64,000 nucleotides of DNA from Ophioceras dolichostomum. Taxonomy: Eukaryota; Ascomycota; Sordariomycetes; Magnaporthales; Ophioceraceae. Shown in pieces: positions 45,657 through 58,672 of the stretch. The position numbers and the translations under genes were made by a program. The DNA lies in contig PYST01000035.1 of the NCBI GenBank assembly GCA_003049485.1, positions 1-64,000 of the forward strand, given 5' to 3'. Position 1 is the first letter of the stretch. The number at the start of each line of letters is the position of its first letter. Under the pieces are notes generated by a model. The model had not been told where the DNA came from, did not search any database, and saw only the letters and a program-made list of their open reading frames with translations.

Positions 45657-46062
45657 ATTTCCAATATTGCAGCCAGTAAATCACCACAAAGTCCCGGACA
45701 CGACAGCATCGACAACGATAGATCCCCCCGTCAACTGCCTAGACAGGCAAGTCGGCAGAGTACGTCATTCGGCACTAGGCAAGGGGCATAGAGGAGAAAG
45801 AGAAGGAAAAAAAAAAAGAGCATCCATTCAGGTTGAGAGCGACACAAGTACGAGTCGCCAATGTTCGGAGCTATAGAGCGAAGGATAAAGCGGATGAACA
45901 GCGCATTAACCAAGAAGGGATCGGCCTGTCGAGAGCGGCCGCTACGGCCACCTGGTTGGCCTGCTTTCCTGACCGCCATGGCAGAGGTGTTCCGGCCCTG
46001 TCCAATTTGGTGGGGGCCGTAGCGAGCAGGACAGAAAGGCTCCCAAAGCATGAACGAGTAGA

Positions 46063-49000
46063 TTAACCCAAGACGCGGCCAGAAAATGCCGCCCCGCTCT
46101 TGTCTCGCGTAGTCGTTTTCTTGAGTGCCTTCCCCGCCTGGATTTGGCCGAGGAATCCCGCCGGGCGGCCTGCCGGTGCAGAACTTGAGCCACCTAGCGC
46201 GGGCCCAGGTGGTGGGGGGGGAGGGGGAGGCAGTGCCATACCAGGGATAGGAGGGGCACCCATAGACGGCATGGGCGGTGGTGGCGGCGGAGCTGGAGGT
46301 GCCGGCATTGCAGGCATCGCCCCGCTATCTGGAGACGTGGAGAGCGCCGCTGGCACAATGGAGGACGGGAGCGGAGGCGGCAACGGGGCCGGGGCAGCCG
46401 GGGAAACTGGAGTAAACGCGGTCACCGGAGGAGGCGGGACGGTCGGCGAGGATGCGGGCGATGGCGATGCTGCTGCAGACTTCTCTCCGGCCGCCGACAA
46501 AGGACGAGGAGGACCCATTGCGCCGAACAGGATGGAGGCGAGGTGAGCGGCGCTAGCCCCACCAGGGCGGTCGTCATCCGAGTCCTCCTCGTCCTCGTGT
46601 TTGTCCGATTCCGAGCCCCACCCGTCGTCATCGTCCAGTTTTGCGCGGGAGACGGGCACAGAAGCCTGGGTAGCGGTCATGCGGTGGAATGGGTTGGTGG
46701 ATGTCTCTGCAGGCGCAACTGGTGGAGGGGCAGACACAGGTGCAGGGGCAGGAGCAGGTGCCGGTGCCGGTACCGGTGCTGGTGGGGGTGGTGCTGCAGG
46801 GGCGGGCACAGTGGTGGCCGACGGGCTAGAGGAGGAGGATGCTTCCGAAGACTGGGACTGAGACAGCATCCTGAAGTAAGGGTTGCGGCTCTCGGCCTTG
46901 GACTCGACAGGCGACACGGATACCACAGGCAGTGTCGGTGGTGAGGGTGTGTGTTTCCGCTCGAGCTCCTGGCTTCCCACTTGGCTGCTCCCCAGCGTCG
47001 GGGTCGAGGCCTGGGGCGTAATCTGAGCCGGCCCGTCGTCGTCGTCAGACGACAAACTGTCCTCGTTCATTGCCTCGAGCTGACGCTGAAGCTCTTCTTC
47101 ACGCTTACGGGCCGCGTCTATCTCTGCGCGGCGGGCGGCAAGCTTAGCCTCTTTTTCCTTAGCCTCGGCAAGAGCCGCCTTCTTCTTCCGTTTCTCCTCC
47201 TCCTTGCGGCGTTTGCCTTGCCGGACTTGCTCTTCGAGGGCCTTGAGGCGAGCTTCGGCGGCTTTGTTCTCCCTAGCAAGCTCGTCCTCCTGAGCCTTCG
47301 CTCTCTCCCTGGAAGCGTAGCGTTAGTATTTATTCGTCCACGTAAATTTTATTTTTGAGGGGATTTCCAGAGAGGAAGCCGTAGCTTGAGAGAGAAATTG
47401 GGGTGAAGGGTTTTTTTTTGGTTTTTTTTTCCGAAACGTCAGAAACTTACTCCATCTCCCGCGTTTGGCGTTGTTGCTCTTCCTGTTCACGTGCGAGGCG
47501 CTCCTCCTCGGCTTTCTTGGCGGCATCGCGGTCAGTGGCAGCCTTTCGGCTAGGAGGAGGTGGTGGTGGCTTGGACTCGGCTTTTGGCGGAGCAGCCACG
47601 ACAGGGGGGGGCACACCCTGCTCGTCTGCGAGACGGGCCTGTCGCTCTTGCTCCCGTCGAGCATCCTCCTCCTCAGCTTGTCGGAGCTTCGCGGCACGCT
47701 CGGCCCGCTCCCGCTCCATTCTCTGGCTGGCCGTCTCGCCGCTCTTGGTAGGAGCCTTAATCCCAAGAGCCGCCAGTCGCTCAGCCATACGTTGTTCAGC
47801 CTGCTGCTTGATGAAGGCTGCCCTCTCCTCGGGCGTCTTATAAGAAGAATAAGACCCGCCAGCCCCCGGAGCCGAAGCCGTCGTCGGTGAAGACGTCGAA
47901 CGAGGCGCGGATGCGGGAGCAGATGCAGAGGGACTGTCGTAGCGGGACGCCGGAGGCGACTGATCATGTCTCGAAGATTCCGGCCGGCCGCCACGGCGGT
48001 CCTGGGACCTGACACGCGCAGCTCGGCTGGACCTCTGCAGGTCGAAGATAAAGTCGCGGACTTCGTCCTCGACTCCGAGCGCGTCCTCCCAGCGACGCTG
48101 CTCGTGCTCGTTTGTCGCCGATTTGCCACCGTTCAGAAGGCTGTCCTCTATACCCTTGGCAAATTCGCGGACGCTCTCCTCGACGTCTCTCACCATCCGC
48201 TCATTGTTCTCCTTTTCCGTGCGTATCTTGATGCTCTCCTCCTCCAAACGCTTGGGAGCGTCCAAGTCCTCGGCGCCAACATCGATCCTCTTTCCGGTGA
48301 GCGCTGCCGTCCGCTGCTGCATCATGGCCTTCGCCCTAGCCTTGACCCTGTCCGACTCCGTGACCATGCCGCCAGGACCGGTCCCAACGATGGCCGAGGC
48401 GCTGCCAGGGTGTGCCTTGGCGTCCTTGAGTCTGAACAGCTCCGACCTGGCGTCTGAGATGGCTTTCTCCGTCTTCCTCACCTGCGATGCAAGCTCCGGA
48501 ATCCGGTCCGTCACGTTCTGAAGCTGTCGCTTGAGTGCCCGTCGCTCGGCCTCAGAGTCCCCGCTACTCAGCGGAGCATCCGGATGGGCATCGATGTCAT
48601 CCTGGATCCTGCGGATGCGGCGGTATAATTCTTCTGCCTCCCTGCGATCGCGCCTGTCGAGAGCGTCATCTTCCTCGGCATCCTTCTCATCCGTGAAGTC
48701 CATGGCGTCGAGGAGCACCTGCTTCTCTTTGATCTTCTTCCGCAGCTGATCCAACGTCAAGTCGTCGTTGGACGTAATCGACGAAGGAGAATCAGGGCGC
48801 GGGGAGTCATTGCCGATCCTGCGCCGGGCACTCGACCTGTACCCAACAGCATCATCATTGTTCTTAAAGACGGTGGCGTCCTTCCGTGCCACGCCTCCCG
48901 GAGCACCAGTATTGCCCCTGAAAGAGTGGCTTTTCAAATAGCTCACGCCAGTCTTTTGGGGAAGCAGGGCCGCGCCAGAATTTTTGCGGAAGTCAGACTC

Positions 49001-50750
49001 CTGGTTCAGCATGCTCTTGATGGTGCCGATCGACGCATTGAAATTGCGTGTTGAGGGGGGCACCAGTTCCGGCGGAAGGTTGTTTGGCAAGGGGTACCCG
49101 TTGAGCTTCCGGTAGATGAGATGCATGGCAACGGCGAACTCATCCAGGTCGAGACGTCCCTTGTTGCCGTGGTCCGCCAAGGTCCAGACACGCTCCAAGT
49201 CGGGCTTGTCAAGCCCGCTCTGCCCAAAAATCTCGATGGCCTGACTACCTGCGATGTACCCCTTGTTCATGCCATCCCACGCCCTGAACAGCGCGTCGTA
49301 TCTGGTCTTCTCCTCCTTGGTAATGGCCCAGGGAATAACAGCGTTGCCCTGCAGGCCAGCCGTGGTGTAGTCTTGCTGCTCACGGCCTTGCTGGGGCATC
49401 ATGCGGGCCTGCAGTGCGTCGATGTTCGGCAGACCAGTAGCGGGGGCATTCACCAAGCCCCACTGCCCTGGTCTGCCCGTCGGCTGAGCATTGAGAGGTG
49501 CGACCATTCCCATAGAGCCGCCAGAGCCGTAGCCGGTGGGCATGGGTGGCATGGGCGGCCGCGGCCCAGCGTAGCCCGTAGCCTGTGGATTCTGCAGACC
49601 ACCGGCGCCCAGAAAGCCGGTCTGCTGGGGCTGCATGGCTTGCGTCTGGCCGAGGAAGCCAGGCTGTGACCCTGGAAAGCCCGTCATCTGCGCCTGCAGC
49701 AGCTGCGAGTTTGATGGCTGCGGCTGTGGATGCTGGATCGTCGGCGGGGTGGCCGTATTCCGCCTGACCCCGAAATCAGGGGCGTTGGTTGCGGCACTAG
49801 AGCCGGCATTACCGCCCTCATCGGCCACACTGAAATTGATAATGTCGACCATACTCGACACCTCGTTCTTGATGTTCTCTGGCAGGCTCGACGGAAGCGA
49901 CTTGCCGTTTAGTTTAAGGTTGCACAGGTACATGGCTAACGCGAACTCTGGAAAATGCAACTGGCCGGCACGAGTGGTATCCGCCAGGGTCCTACGAGAT
50001 GAATGAAGAGCAAACAGGAGAGCAATGTTAGCGATGACAGGGTGCAAAACAGGCGATGGGCTGTGGAAGGGAGACGCACCAAATGTGCGACAGATGTTCT
50101 CCGTCGAGTCGAGACCTCAAAAGGAGATCCCGCGCCTTCTCCCCAGACATGGTAGTCTGTCCATCTCCGACAGCCGACTTGAAGAGAGTCTCAAACTTGG
50201 CTTGATCTTGAGCAGTAATGAAAGACAGCCGGATGTTGGGGATTTTGTTGGCGGCCTTCTCCACACGTCTCTCCTTGGGCTTTGAGGCGGCGCCGGTCTG
50301 GAAGGACGCGGCCATCTCGGTGAAGCCAGTCGGCTGGGGCTTGACAGGGGCCGGAGGGGTGAGACCCGGCGGCTGGGGTTGGGAAGTCATATACTGGCCC
50401 GGCTGTTGCTGCTGTTGCGGCTGCTGTTGCGGCTGCTGTTGCTGCTGGAACTGCTGTGGTATCGACGGCACCGGCGGCGCTCCCGTCTGGAAGGCTTGTT
50501 GCTGCAATGGTTGGCCAGGGAAGCCTGTGTACTGCGGGTTCAGCTGGCCGGCCGGCTGCGATGGCGGCTGCATCCCCGGGAAGCCAGTGTACTGTTGCTG
50601 CAACGGGGCCTGGCCGAAGCCGGTGGGCTGAGGTGCGAACGGTCCCTGTTGGGGTTGAGGACCAGCCCCGGGACCGAAAGAGCCCCCATACTGCTGGGCT
50701 CCAGGCCGCAGGCCGTTGCCGCCTAGAAAAGCGTTGGAGTTGGAATACAT
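46063..50750 (-). CDS. pan1: Actin cytoskeleton-regulatory endocytic protein Pan1
   Basis: Three exons, 50750-50080, 49991-47451 and 47308-46063, giving 1485 aa, as is usual for fungal Pan1. Two EH domains with EF-hand-like loops are present: one near residue 175 (DQAKFETLF, HIWTLADTTRAGQLHFPEFALAMYL) and one near 450 (RYDALFRAWDG, LADHGNKGRLDLDEFAVAMHLI). A coiled-coil, Glu/Arg/Lys-rich middle follows. A proline-rich tail ends with a WH2-like GFLGQIQAGKALKKTT. Several QxTG motifs flank the EH domains; in yeast, LxxQxTG sites in Pan1 are phosphorylated by Prk1. Pan1 binds NPF-containing epsins and activates Arp2/3 at endocytic sites together with End3 and Sla1. The first intron splits the first EH domain at HIW/TLAD. 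It is divergent from the CaMKK gene. Confidence 0.95.
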
Positions 50751-52123
50751 GGTGGTCGCTGATTCTCGATGAGCGGCGATGACGTGGAAGATTCGCGGTC
50801 CACGATCCCGAACGGTTGTTGAGGCGGCGAGAGTCCGTGAGGTCCGCCGTTCGAAATGCCTCGGTTAGGCGTTGTGGTGTCGGTCTGATCTAGTTCGGAA
50901 AGGAGAAAGAAGAAGAAAAAGATGCTTGATTAGGAGTAATCGCGAAATAGATGCGAAGGTAGAGTGTGGATAGCGACGAAAGAGGAGCGGCACAGAGCTC
51001 CTATCTTGACCTTCCGTGCCACTGTTTTGCGCAAGTCAAAAGATCAGAAGCTCCAGGCTGGCTTGGGTTAGGCACAAGAGGCAGCGAGAGGCAACGGAGC
51101 CACACACGCAGTTGAGCCACGTAATCATCCGTGTGGCTGAAAATACAACGGTGTCGCACACGAGCACACAACACCACAACCCCGAGCAATCAAAGTAATA
51201 ATCAAAGAAGCTCAAAGCCCACAACCTTCCGTATCCGTGCCTCTTGTACGAATACGCTTAGGGACGTCCCGGACGTCCCGGAATAGCCTACATGCATTCA
51301 TTGCTCAGGGTCATTCAAGAGCTCAAAGCCTCAGCCTGCCATGTGTCTGCCGTCTGCCGTCAGCCAGTCACATGTTCCAGAAGCACCTACAAAACGCGGA
51401 GGTTCAAGCAGCAGCTGTGGAGGACGTCGGGTTGATGAATCAAATGGTACCCGACGTCTCAACGGAACAGAGAGTCTGGACTGCACTGAGCTATTGGACG
51501 GCAATGCGGAACCCGGAGTTCCTCTCAGGACCCAAATTTCGCGCTGGAAAGCTGCAGCCCTATCATAGCTCGCTCAGTCGACCCCACCACGATTGATTGT
51601 GTCCGGAATGCGTAGCGGGGTAGGTTGCCACCATCCGCTCCAGCGATGTCTGGTGCGGGAAGTACGAGGTGCAGCAAAAAGCACCGCATGTCGTGCCAAC
51701 AAGGACCAAGGGCGCCTAACAAGAAACAAAGCGAAAGCAAGGCTGATGAGAGATTGAGGGTTTTTGTCCGCTTCATTCCGGACCTGGGGGAAAGCTGTAC
51801 GCTATTTGCCACTCACGGGCCGACTGAAATAGAAGCCTGGCCTGCCTAGCAACTTGGGAGGAAACCTTGGAGCCTTTGTCCGAACCTAGCTGATCAGTCC
51901 CGCTTCAGCTTGATCCTGACTGTGTCTGTGGACCAAGATAATACCCGTTCAGCGCGGCGCTCGAGAAACTATCCAGAGGCGGCAGGGCTTGGCCCAGATC
52001 CAACGCAAAGAGCCTTAGTCTTTCTGAAACCCCAAAAGCCCAAAAGCCCCAAAGCCCAGCAACCCCGCGCCGGCGCATTGCATCATCGACGGAGCACCCC
52101 TAGAGTCGAATGAAGACCCTCGA
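50751..52123. promoter_or_regulatory. Divergent promoter region, pan1 / CaMKK
   Basis: About 1.37 kb. The first 375 bases on the pan1 side contain no minus-strand ATG, consistent with a long leader. No gene is supported. The CaMKK side ends in a short ORF that overlaps the main start. Confidence 0.5.
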
Positions 52124-52127
52124 ATGA
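52110..52127 (+). other. Upstream ORF overlapping the CaMKK start (ATGA)
   Basis: A five-codon ORF (MKTLE, stop) ends in a TGA at 52125-52127 that overlaps the main ATG at 52124. A second in-frame ATG directly follows the main one, at 52127. Confidence 0.6.
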
Positions 52128-54662
52128 TGGAGGCTGCGCAGTCCCTCTCCGGCACCCTCTCTAGCGGGTCCGCGGCGAGCTCAGCCCCCGTTCTACCGAG
52201 CTCCCCGGACATATCCATAGAGTTTCATGGCGACGGGGGCAAAGATGGTGTGCCAGGTCGGCCGGCACCCCTCACCGGCAACTTGTAAGTCTGGCGAATC
52301 TCGCTGTAGCTGACCGAAAAACAAAACGCTTTTGCTGAATACGTCTTCTGCCAAATCCCGTCCACCGCACAGGTCGGCGCCAGCGGTTCAACCGGCGTAC
52401 CAGAGCCCCATCCGACAACACAAGCGGACTCCCTCTCAGCATCGAGAGGTCAAGGTGCGCAAAATCCCTGCCTTATTTGTTCGACGAAGCGGAAAGCAGA
52501 CATTCTCGCCGGCTCGATGACTTGCTCACGCGGTCGGAAAACTGGCAGGAAACCCTTAATGCGCGATCCGAGTACACCAGCGACGACTCGGACGGTCGAT
52601 CGCATCACTGTATCAACCAGTACACTATATTGGAAGAGATCGGGAGGGGCTCATACGGCGCCGTGCACCGAGCGACGGACCAGTTCGGGCAAGAATATGT
52701 TCGTCATTCCACGTTACAATTCCGCTCGTCGACCGTCTATGTGACAGTCATGTTGGCGCCTCTGCTGACCGACTGACCGACTGACCGAACGTTCTTCCGC
52801 TCTATCAGGCCGTGAAAGAGTTCTCCAAAGCCCGACTGCGAAAGCGAGCGCAGTCCAACATTCTAAAGGGCCCCCGCCATATTCCACGCCGGGGAGGACT
52901 GCACGCGCTAGTGGGGTCGCGACTGAACGACCATCGCAGCGCCGAGGCCAAAGATGCACTCCATCTCATCCGGGAGGAGATTGCGATCATGAAGAAGCTA
53001 AATCATCCTAACCTAGTCCAGCTAATCGAGGTGCTGGATGACCCGGAGGAGGACTCGCTCTACATGGTGCTGGAGATGTGCAAGAAGGGCGTGATCATGA
53101 AGGTGGGCCTTGATCAGACTACCGAGCCGTACGACGAGGAGCGCTGTCGGCATTGGTTTCGGGACCTGATCCTGGGCATCGAATACCGTACGTTCCCTTG
53201 AGGACCCCGTGAATCCTGGCCCTGCTTGAGTCCGTCAAGGCCCCCGAACTGACAAGCGAGTGCCACACCCGCAGTGCACGCCCAGGGCGTCGTCCACAGA
53301 GATATCAAGCCTGATAACCTCCTGCTCACGGAGGACGATGTCCTCAAGGTGGTCGACTTCGGCGTCTCAGAGATGTTTGAGAAGTTAACCGAGATGCGGA
53401 CGGCCAAGTCGGCCGGGTCCCCCGCCTTTCTGCCTCCCGAACTGTGTGTAGTTAGACACGGCAACGTTTCGGGAACGGCGGCCGACATCTGGTCGATGGG
53501 CGTGTCTCTCTACTGCCTCCGCTACGGCAGGATACCCTTCGACCGCTCCAGTCCCCTTGAGATCTATGAGGCCATCAAGAACGAGCCGCTGCAGCTGGGC
53601 CCGGACGAGGGGACCGATTTTGCGGACCTCATGCACAGGGTCATGGAGAAGGACCCGGACAAGCGAATAACGGTGTCTGAGCTGAGAGTAAGTACTTATT
53701 TGATGTGCCGAATTGCGTCTGATCTGAGCTCTCAGCTTCGTTCTAATGCTTCGCTTTTTTCCGCTTTGGCTAGGAGCACGCGTGGGTCACTAAGGGCCAC
53801 ACCGATCCCCTTCTGAGCACCGCAGAGAACTGCGCCGTCATGATCGAGCCTCCGAACGAACTTGAGGTTAACCACGCCTTCACCAGGAGGATGAGCCATC
53901 TACTCTGCGTGGTATGTTAGCCCGGTTTTCTCTGTCTCATTGCGACTCATCCTTCACTCCTGCCTCGGCCAAGCTTGCTCACACTCCTGCGCGCCAAAGA
54001 TGAAAGCAATATCGAGATTCAAGAGCTTGCTGCCCTCTCGAAGCACACCCGGAACCCCTATCAAATCAATCAGCCGGTACGCGGCGTTCATCGGCAAGCC
54101 GGAATCTGCTCCACCCAAAGATGCACCTGTCGAGAAACCAGCAAGGCCAGACATGGCGTTGGTCACAGACGTCAGCGACCCGATGTCAACCACCGAGCAA
54201 GCCGCGGCCCTCATCGCCGAGCGCCAGGCGTTTCTCAAAAAACGAAAGACGCTCGACGAGGTCACCTCCAAAGAAGGCGACGCCTCTGCCACCGACGCGT
54301 CGCTCCCTTTCCTCGGCATCGGCACGGGCGGCCGCGACGAGTTCGCCTCGCCGTCGGCCGAGCCGCCCCGGGACGTCGTGTCCGACTCTCCCACCGCGGT
54401 CGACTTCAACGTCTACGACCGCGCGTACGAGGCCGAGGTCTCGCGGCTGCGCTCGCAGAGGGAGAACAACACGATGTACCTCAACCGATTCGTCGACGCG
54501 GACGAGGAGGACGTACTCGGCGGAGACGGAGGCAACAACTACACCACTGTGGGTGCCGCCCCGGCCGCCAAGGCGTCGTCCCATGGCAGCGGTAGCGGCC
54601 ACAAGTTCGCGGACTTGGTGTCGCTAACGATCAACGAGGTTAAGGAGAGGGCCCAGCAGTGA
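52124..54662 (+). CDS. Calcium/calmodulin-dependent protein kinase kinase (CaMKK, Ssp1/CmkC-like)
   Basis: Seven exons, 52124-52284, 52373-52454, 52549-52698, 52809-53187, 53275-53687, 53774-53911 and 54000-54662, giving 661 aa. The kinase domain starts at about residue 100 with GRGSYGAV; the catalytic lysine is K134 in AVKEF. An Arg/Pro-rich insertion (RKRAQSNILKGPRHIPRRGG) between strand beta3 and helix C is the RP insert typical of CaMKK. HRDIKPDN is at about 265, DFG at about 285, and AGSPAFLPPE forms the activation-segment end. CaMKKs phosphorylate the activation loop of CaMK and AMPK/Snf1-type kinases; fission yeast Ssp1 and Aspergillus CmkC are the fungal counterparts. The C-terminal 220 residues, including FKSLLPSRSTPGTPIKS, look regulatory. 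The start has tandem ATGs, so either could be used. Confidence 0.92.
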
Positions 54663-54744
54663 ACGGTGGCCGGAATCATTCCACTTTTTTGCTTAGCATT
54701 TTGTGTCCAAAGAGCCGTCGCTGGATTGTACTCGTATCTCTAGT

Positions 54745-55015
54745 GGTGCCTATGTAGGTACCTTACCTACCTAGGTTCCTAGATATATATGGTATCACTT
54801 CAGCACCGTCATTCACTGGCCGCCAGGGGCCGTCCCCCATCGTTGGCTGTGTTCAAGATTCTTGAAAAGCTATGGAGATTTACAACCTACCTACCTGCTT
54901 GTAGGTATCAACATACCTAGGTATCTAGATAATGCAACAATAATTCCGGAAGATATTACCATGAACCTACCTACCTACAGGTACCTACCTTACCTACATA
55001 CCTCAGGTAGGGTAG
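54745..55015. repeat. Largest TAGG/CCTA-GGTACC repeat cluster
   Basis: Many TAGGTACC, ACCTACCT, CCTAGGTA and GTAGGTAT units in both orientations over about 270 bases, mixed with AT-rich sequence (ATATATATGG near 54785). Confidence 0.8.
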
Positions 55016-58000
55016 GCGATAAGTACCACCTTCCGACCTCTTTCCTGCTTCGCCCATGCCTAACATCCATCCCTCCGTCTCCGTGCCGTTCTTCGGGGGA
55101 CTCCCTGTCTAGGGTAGGGCCGACTCCTCTGCATCGCGATCGCTGAGTTCTGGCAAAAGACTAACGGTGCTTACTAGGAGCTACAACGCAAGGAGGTGAT
55201 CTATCAAATTCTCAGCCCCGATGGGTTTGGGTTTAGGTACCTGCTATCTTGTCAAACGTAACGCGAGAGGGGAGGAACCGTCCTTGCCGACTTGGCGCAC
55301 TACCCGGGTGAGCATGGGGTGCTTGGCATATGTATACATGTCTCTCCTGCGCTGCACTGGGTAGGTACACTGCACTGCACCCTGCGCTTCACTGACGCGA
55401 GTGCGACGGACGACATCGGAGAAGAAGACGGGGAGGTTAAGTGGTGGTATTTCGGGAGCCAGCAGGCAAGTTGGCGGTGAGCGTTGCCACGCAATGCTCT
55501 GCAGTTTCAAGAGTCAAGGACTCTGGATGGAGGTAGGTTGGTATCTAGGTGGTGCTAGGTAAGTAAGCGTCGTGTTCTGGGCCATGAGAGATGCTTGGTC
55601 TCCCACACGCCATCCTTATCTCCCCCTCGCCCAATGTGTAATTCCTTAATGTGCAATGCCGCCGTGCATCGTCCTTTGCCTTGGAATCCCGCCCCTTTTG
55701 TGGTACTGGTTAGGTGATTGATCATCTCCGGCGGCCGCGGATGCACGGCGCTACTACCCGGAAGCACTCACAGAGGCGGTCGGGATAAGAGCTGGCGAGC
55801 TGGCTGGCCACTCGGATCCATCTCTTCTCCCACGAGGGTCGTTGGCCGTCTCGGGCAGGGCCATCATCCCCCGACGTGTTGTCGCCCGGCAAAGAAGCAC
55901 CCCCTGGAGAGGCGGGTGTGACGTCAGGGTGGGTGCCTTATCAGACAGACAGCTCATCGGACAGCAGCAGCAGCAGTAGGAGTAATATACGGTCGTAGTT
56001 ATACAAACTAGACACCATGCAGAGTGACAGCGACCCCGGAAGCAACGAACACGCAGGCTGATATCTCCCGGGCGGGAACACTGAGAGACGTTGGTTGGCA
56101 AACCCGGGAGGTGTGGATGTGTTGTCGGGGCCCGCCGTTTGTGGCTAGGTGCACGGGGTGGGTTGACACGAATTTGAATGTTACCGTATTCTCAACCTCC
56201 CGGCCCAACCAGCCAATGCTTGGCTGGGGCCGGCGTCCACTCCGCCGGCGATAGAGTCGAGCTGAGTGTCTCTGGTGTCGAGAGAGGAGGGATCTGAGCG
56301 CAACACTTTCAATGCCAAGCCGGGCTCTCTTGGACCGCATGGGGACGGAGAGGAGTCTGAGCATGCCGGAACGCTTCCCGGCTTTTCCCTTGCTGGGCCG
56401 TCGATCGTTTGCCTGCCAATGATATAACGCGACGTCCGTACCAGTCGGGGGTCCTAGGGCATCCTAGACAGAGCTGAGCTCTTGCTCGAGCTCTCCAGGC
56501 ATGGAATCTCTCTGGTCTGACTGCTGCTGTGTCGTACTGAAAAAAAAAGCACATGTATGCGGCCGACCAGTGTCGACAGCTGGTTCATGTAGCCGGTGTG
56601 GCCTGGACCTCGAGCTCTCCTGATTCCAGAGCACATGCCGGGCGTGAGTCGGACCAATAGTGTAGAAACCACCCACCCATTGATGTTAGTATATTAGTAA
56701 TATCGGATGGACTCAAGCGAGATCTCTTGAAAATGGTGCACACTTTCCATCCGTCAGTGAATCAGCCAAACATGTTGACGGTGGACATGCTACGTTTGGT
56801 AGTTCTACGCGGGGAGGGAGGGGGAGAAAAGGAGGGTGTGTGCGGATGGGAAAGCACGGCAGGTTTGCCATCTTGCCGGGGGGGCAAGCCAGAGTTCGCC
56901 ATGATCTGTGATCTGCCAGAGCTGTGGCTGCGATGTGAGGAGGCGCCCGTACGTTGCAGGCGGTGATGCGGATGCAGCTAGAAAATCCCTCATTGACACA
57001 TCCCTGTTTCCGGGAGCCCCTCGAGTTTGGCTTGCTGAACTGGTGTGGTGTTCTGTTCCATGTACCAGGATCCTCAGTTCGTGGAGGAAGGAGGGGAAGG
57101 CACGTCGGGAGGGGATGGAGCTGTCTCCCTCCACCTTCCCATCGATTTGTCCTCCCTTTGCTCCTCGCTACTTCACCTCTCATCCAATTTTCTGGGCTGT
57201 TTTGCAGCTCCTATCAGAGGGATGTAAGCTGTAACCACTCGCTGCTGATAGTCGTGTTCTCTCCTGCGTATATGCATGTCGTAGCTGCATGACTGCTGCG
57301 CGACTGCTGCAAGAGAGAGACATACAGGCTCCACGCCAAAGTGGAACTTGAAGTTCAATATCCATGAGCGGCGAACATCACTTACACAGAAACGCAGTTG
57401 AAATTGGCGGTGGAAAAGATAGCAAAAGCAGCATCACCGCCATTTCTCCATGAATTGAATCCCTACCTACATGTACATAGAAGTAGGTACCTTTACGGAA
57501 CAGCTAGTATTACGGTGCACGAGAAATTGGGAGGAGAGGAGAATAGGTGCGAGCCGGCTAAGAAGGTGAGTGAAAGAACCGTCGGCTTGCTTCGAAAATT
57601 GCCACGATAGTCGCGAAGTACCAATCTCAGGCCATCAACCATGGCTGCTTGTCATCATCGCAACCCCAGCGTGGCGGGACAGCAAGCCGGCCACATCTCC
57701 TCCCTCTCCTCACCATTCTAAAGCAGTGGGTTATGGAGTGCACGACAAGCCCCTCTTGCACAGGACCGGTCCGGGCCAGGCGAGGGATGGCCGCCCATCT
57801 TGTAGCCCGCACGCCGCTTGGAGTGGTCTCCGAATCCGAGTTCGCATGCCATCATGGGAGTTTCAAAGTCAGAGGCCTTCTCCCCGACCTTGGCAGGTCG
57901 CTCCTTCGAACCAAAGTGCCTCCTTGACTCTGCTACCGTAGTGTAAGCTGTGACGGTGGCCCTAGCCGGAAAGTGGAGGGATCAAGACTCCGCGATATAG

Positions 58001-58672
58001 GGAGCTCAAGCTTGCCCAGAGTTCAAAGTTGACGGTGGTTTTCCAAGTTAGTTTGAAACAGTGGCTGTCCAATTGCTAACTTGGCCCTCGGTTATCCCGT
58101 AACTCTCCGAGCACAGGGGGCCGCGTCAACTAAAGGCTCTGTAATCCAGCTTTAAGTTGGCCCGCGTTTGGTGACCTGTGTGGCTGGGTCGGGACCTGTC
58201 CACATGCCCCTATGACAACATCTTGGTGGCCTTCAATTGCTTGCCTCCTTCCGTCTTGTCCTGGTCGTCACCGGCTCCTACAGCGAGCCTCCTACATCAC
58301 TCACAAACTCTACCCTCCCTGACGTAGCATCATTGCTACTGTACCTGGCTTCCCTACCTCTCGCTCTTCCACAGGTCTGGACAAGCAGTGATACATGCAC
58401 GTCTTTGTTCACACTGACTTCTCCCATTCTCCACCTCCCCCTCCCTAATCCTGCCTGGCCGAATGCTGCTTGCCCTAGCTGGCCCCAGCGCCGCTTGTCA
58501 GTGACATGTGCTGTGCTTTGCCCCGCTGAGAAAGGGCAGAATTCGGAGACGAGTTGAGAGACCGACATCATTTTTTAGGGATTAGGTAAACCGAGCTCTT
58601 CAGATTCGGCTGGGGAATGGAGCGATTGTCCCCCCCCCCAAGTTCCTCCGCCCCAGGGCCAGACCCGACATG

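Larger units (their letters stand above)
43042..46062. other. Intergenic: forkhead upstream region and pan1 3' flank
   Basis: About 3 kb between two minus-strand genes, without a convincing gene. The forkhead promoter and probably a long leader lie here. It contains the GC-rich palindrome at 44479-44494 and a TAGG/GGTACC cluster at about 45558-45656. Confidence 0.5.

Noticed and set aside
46100..46546. Plus-strand Gly-rich frame opposite pan1
   Set aside because: It is the antisense of the proline-rich tail of Pan1.
56713..57941. Several short frames in the 5-kb gene-free block, considered as small secreted proteins
   Set aside because: They have no signal peptides, no cysteine pattern, no consistent introns, and many overlap each other on both strands.
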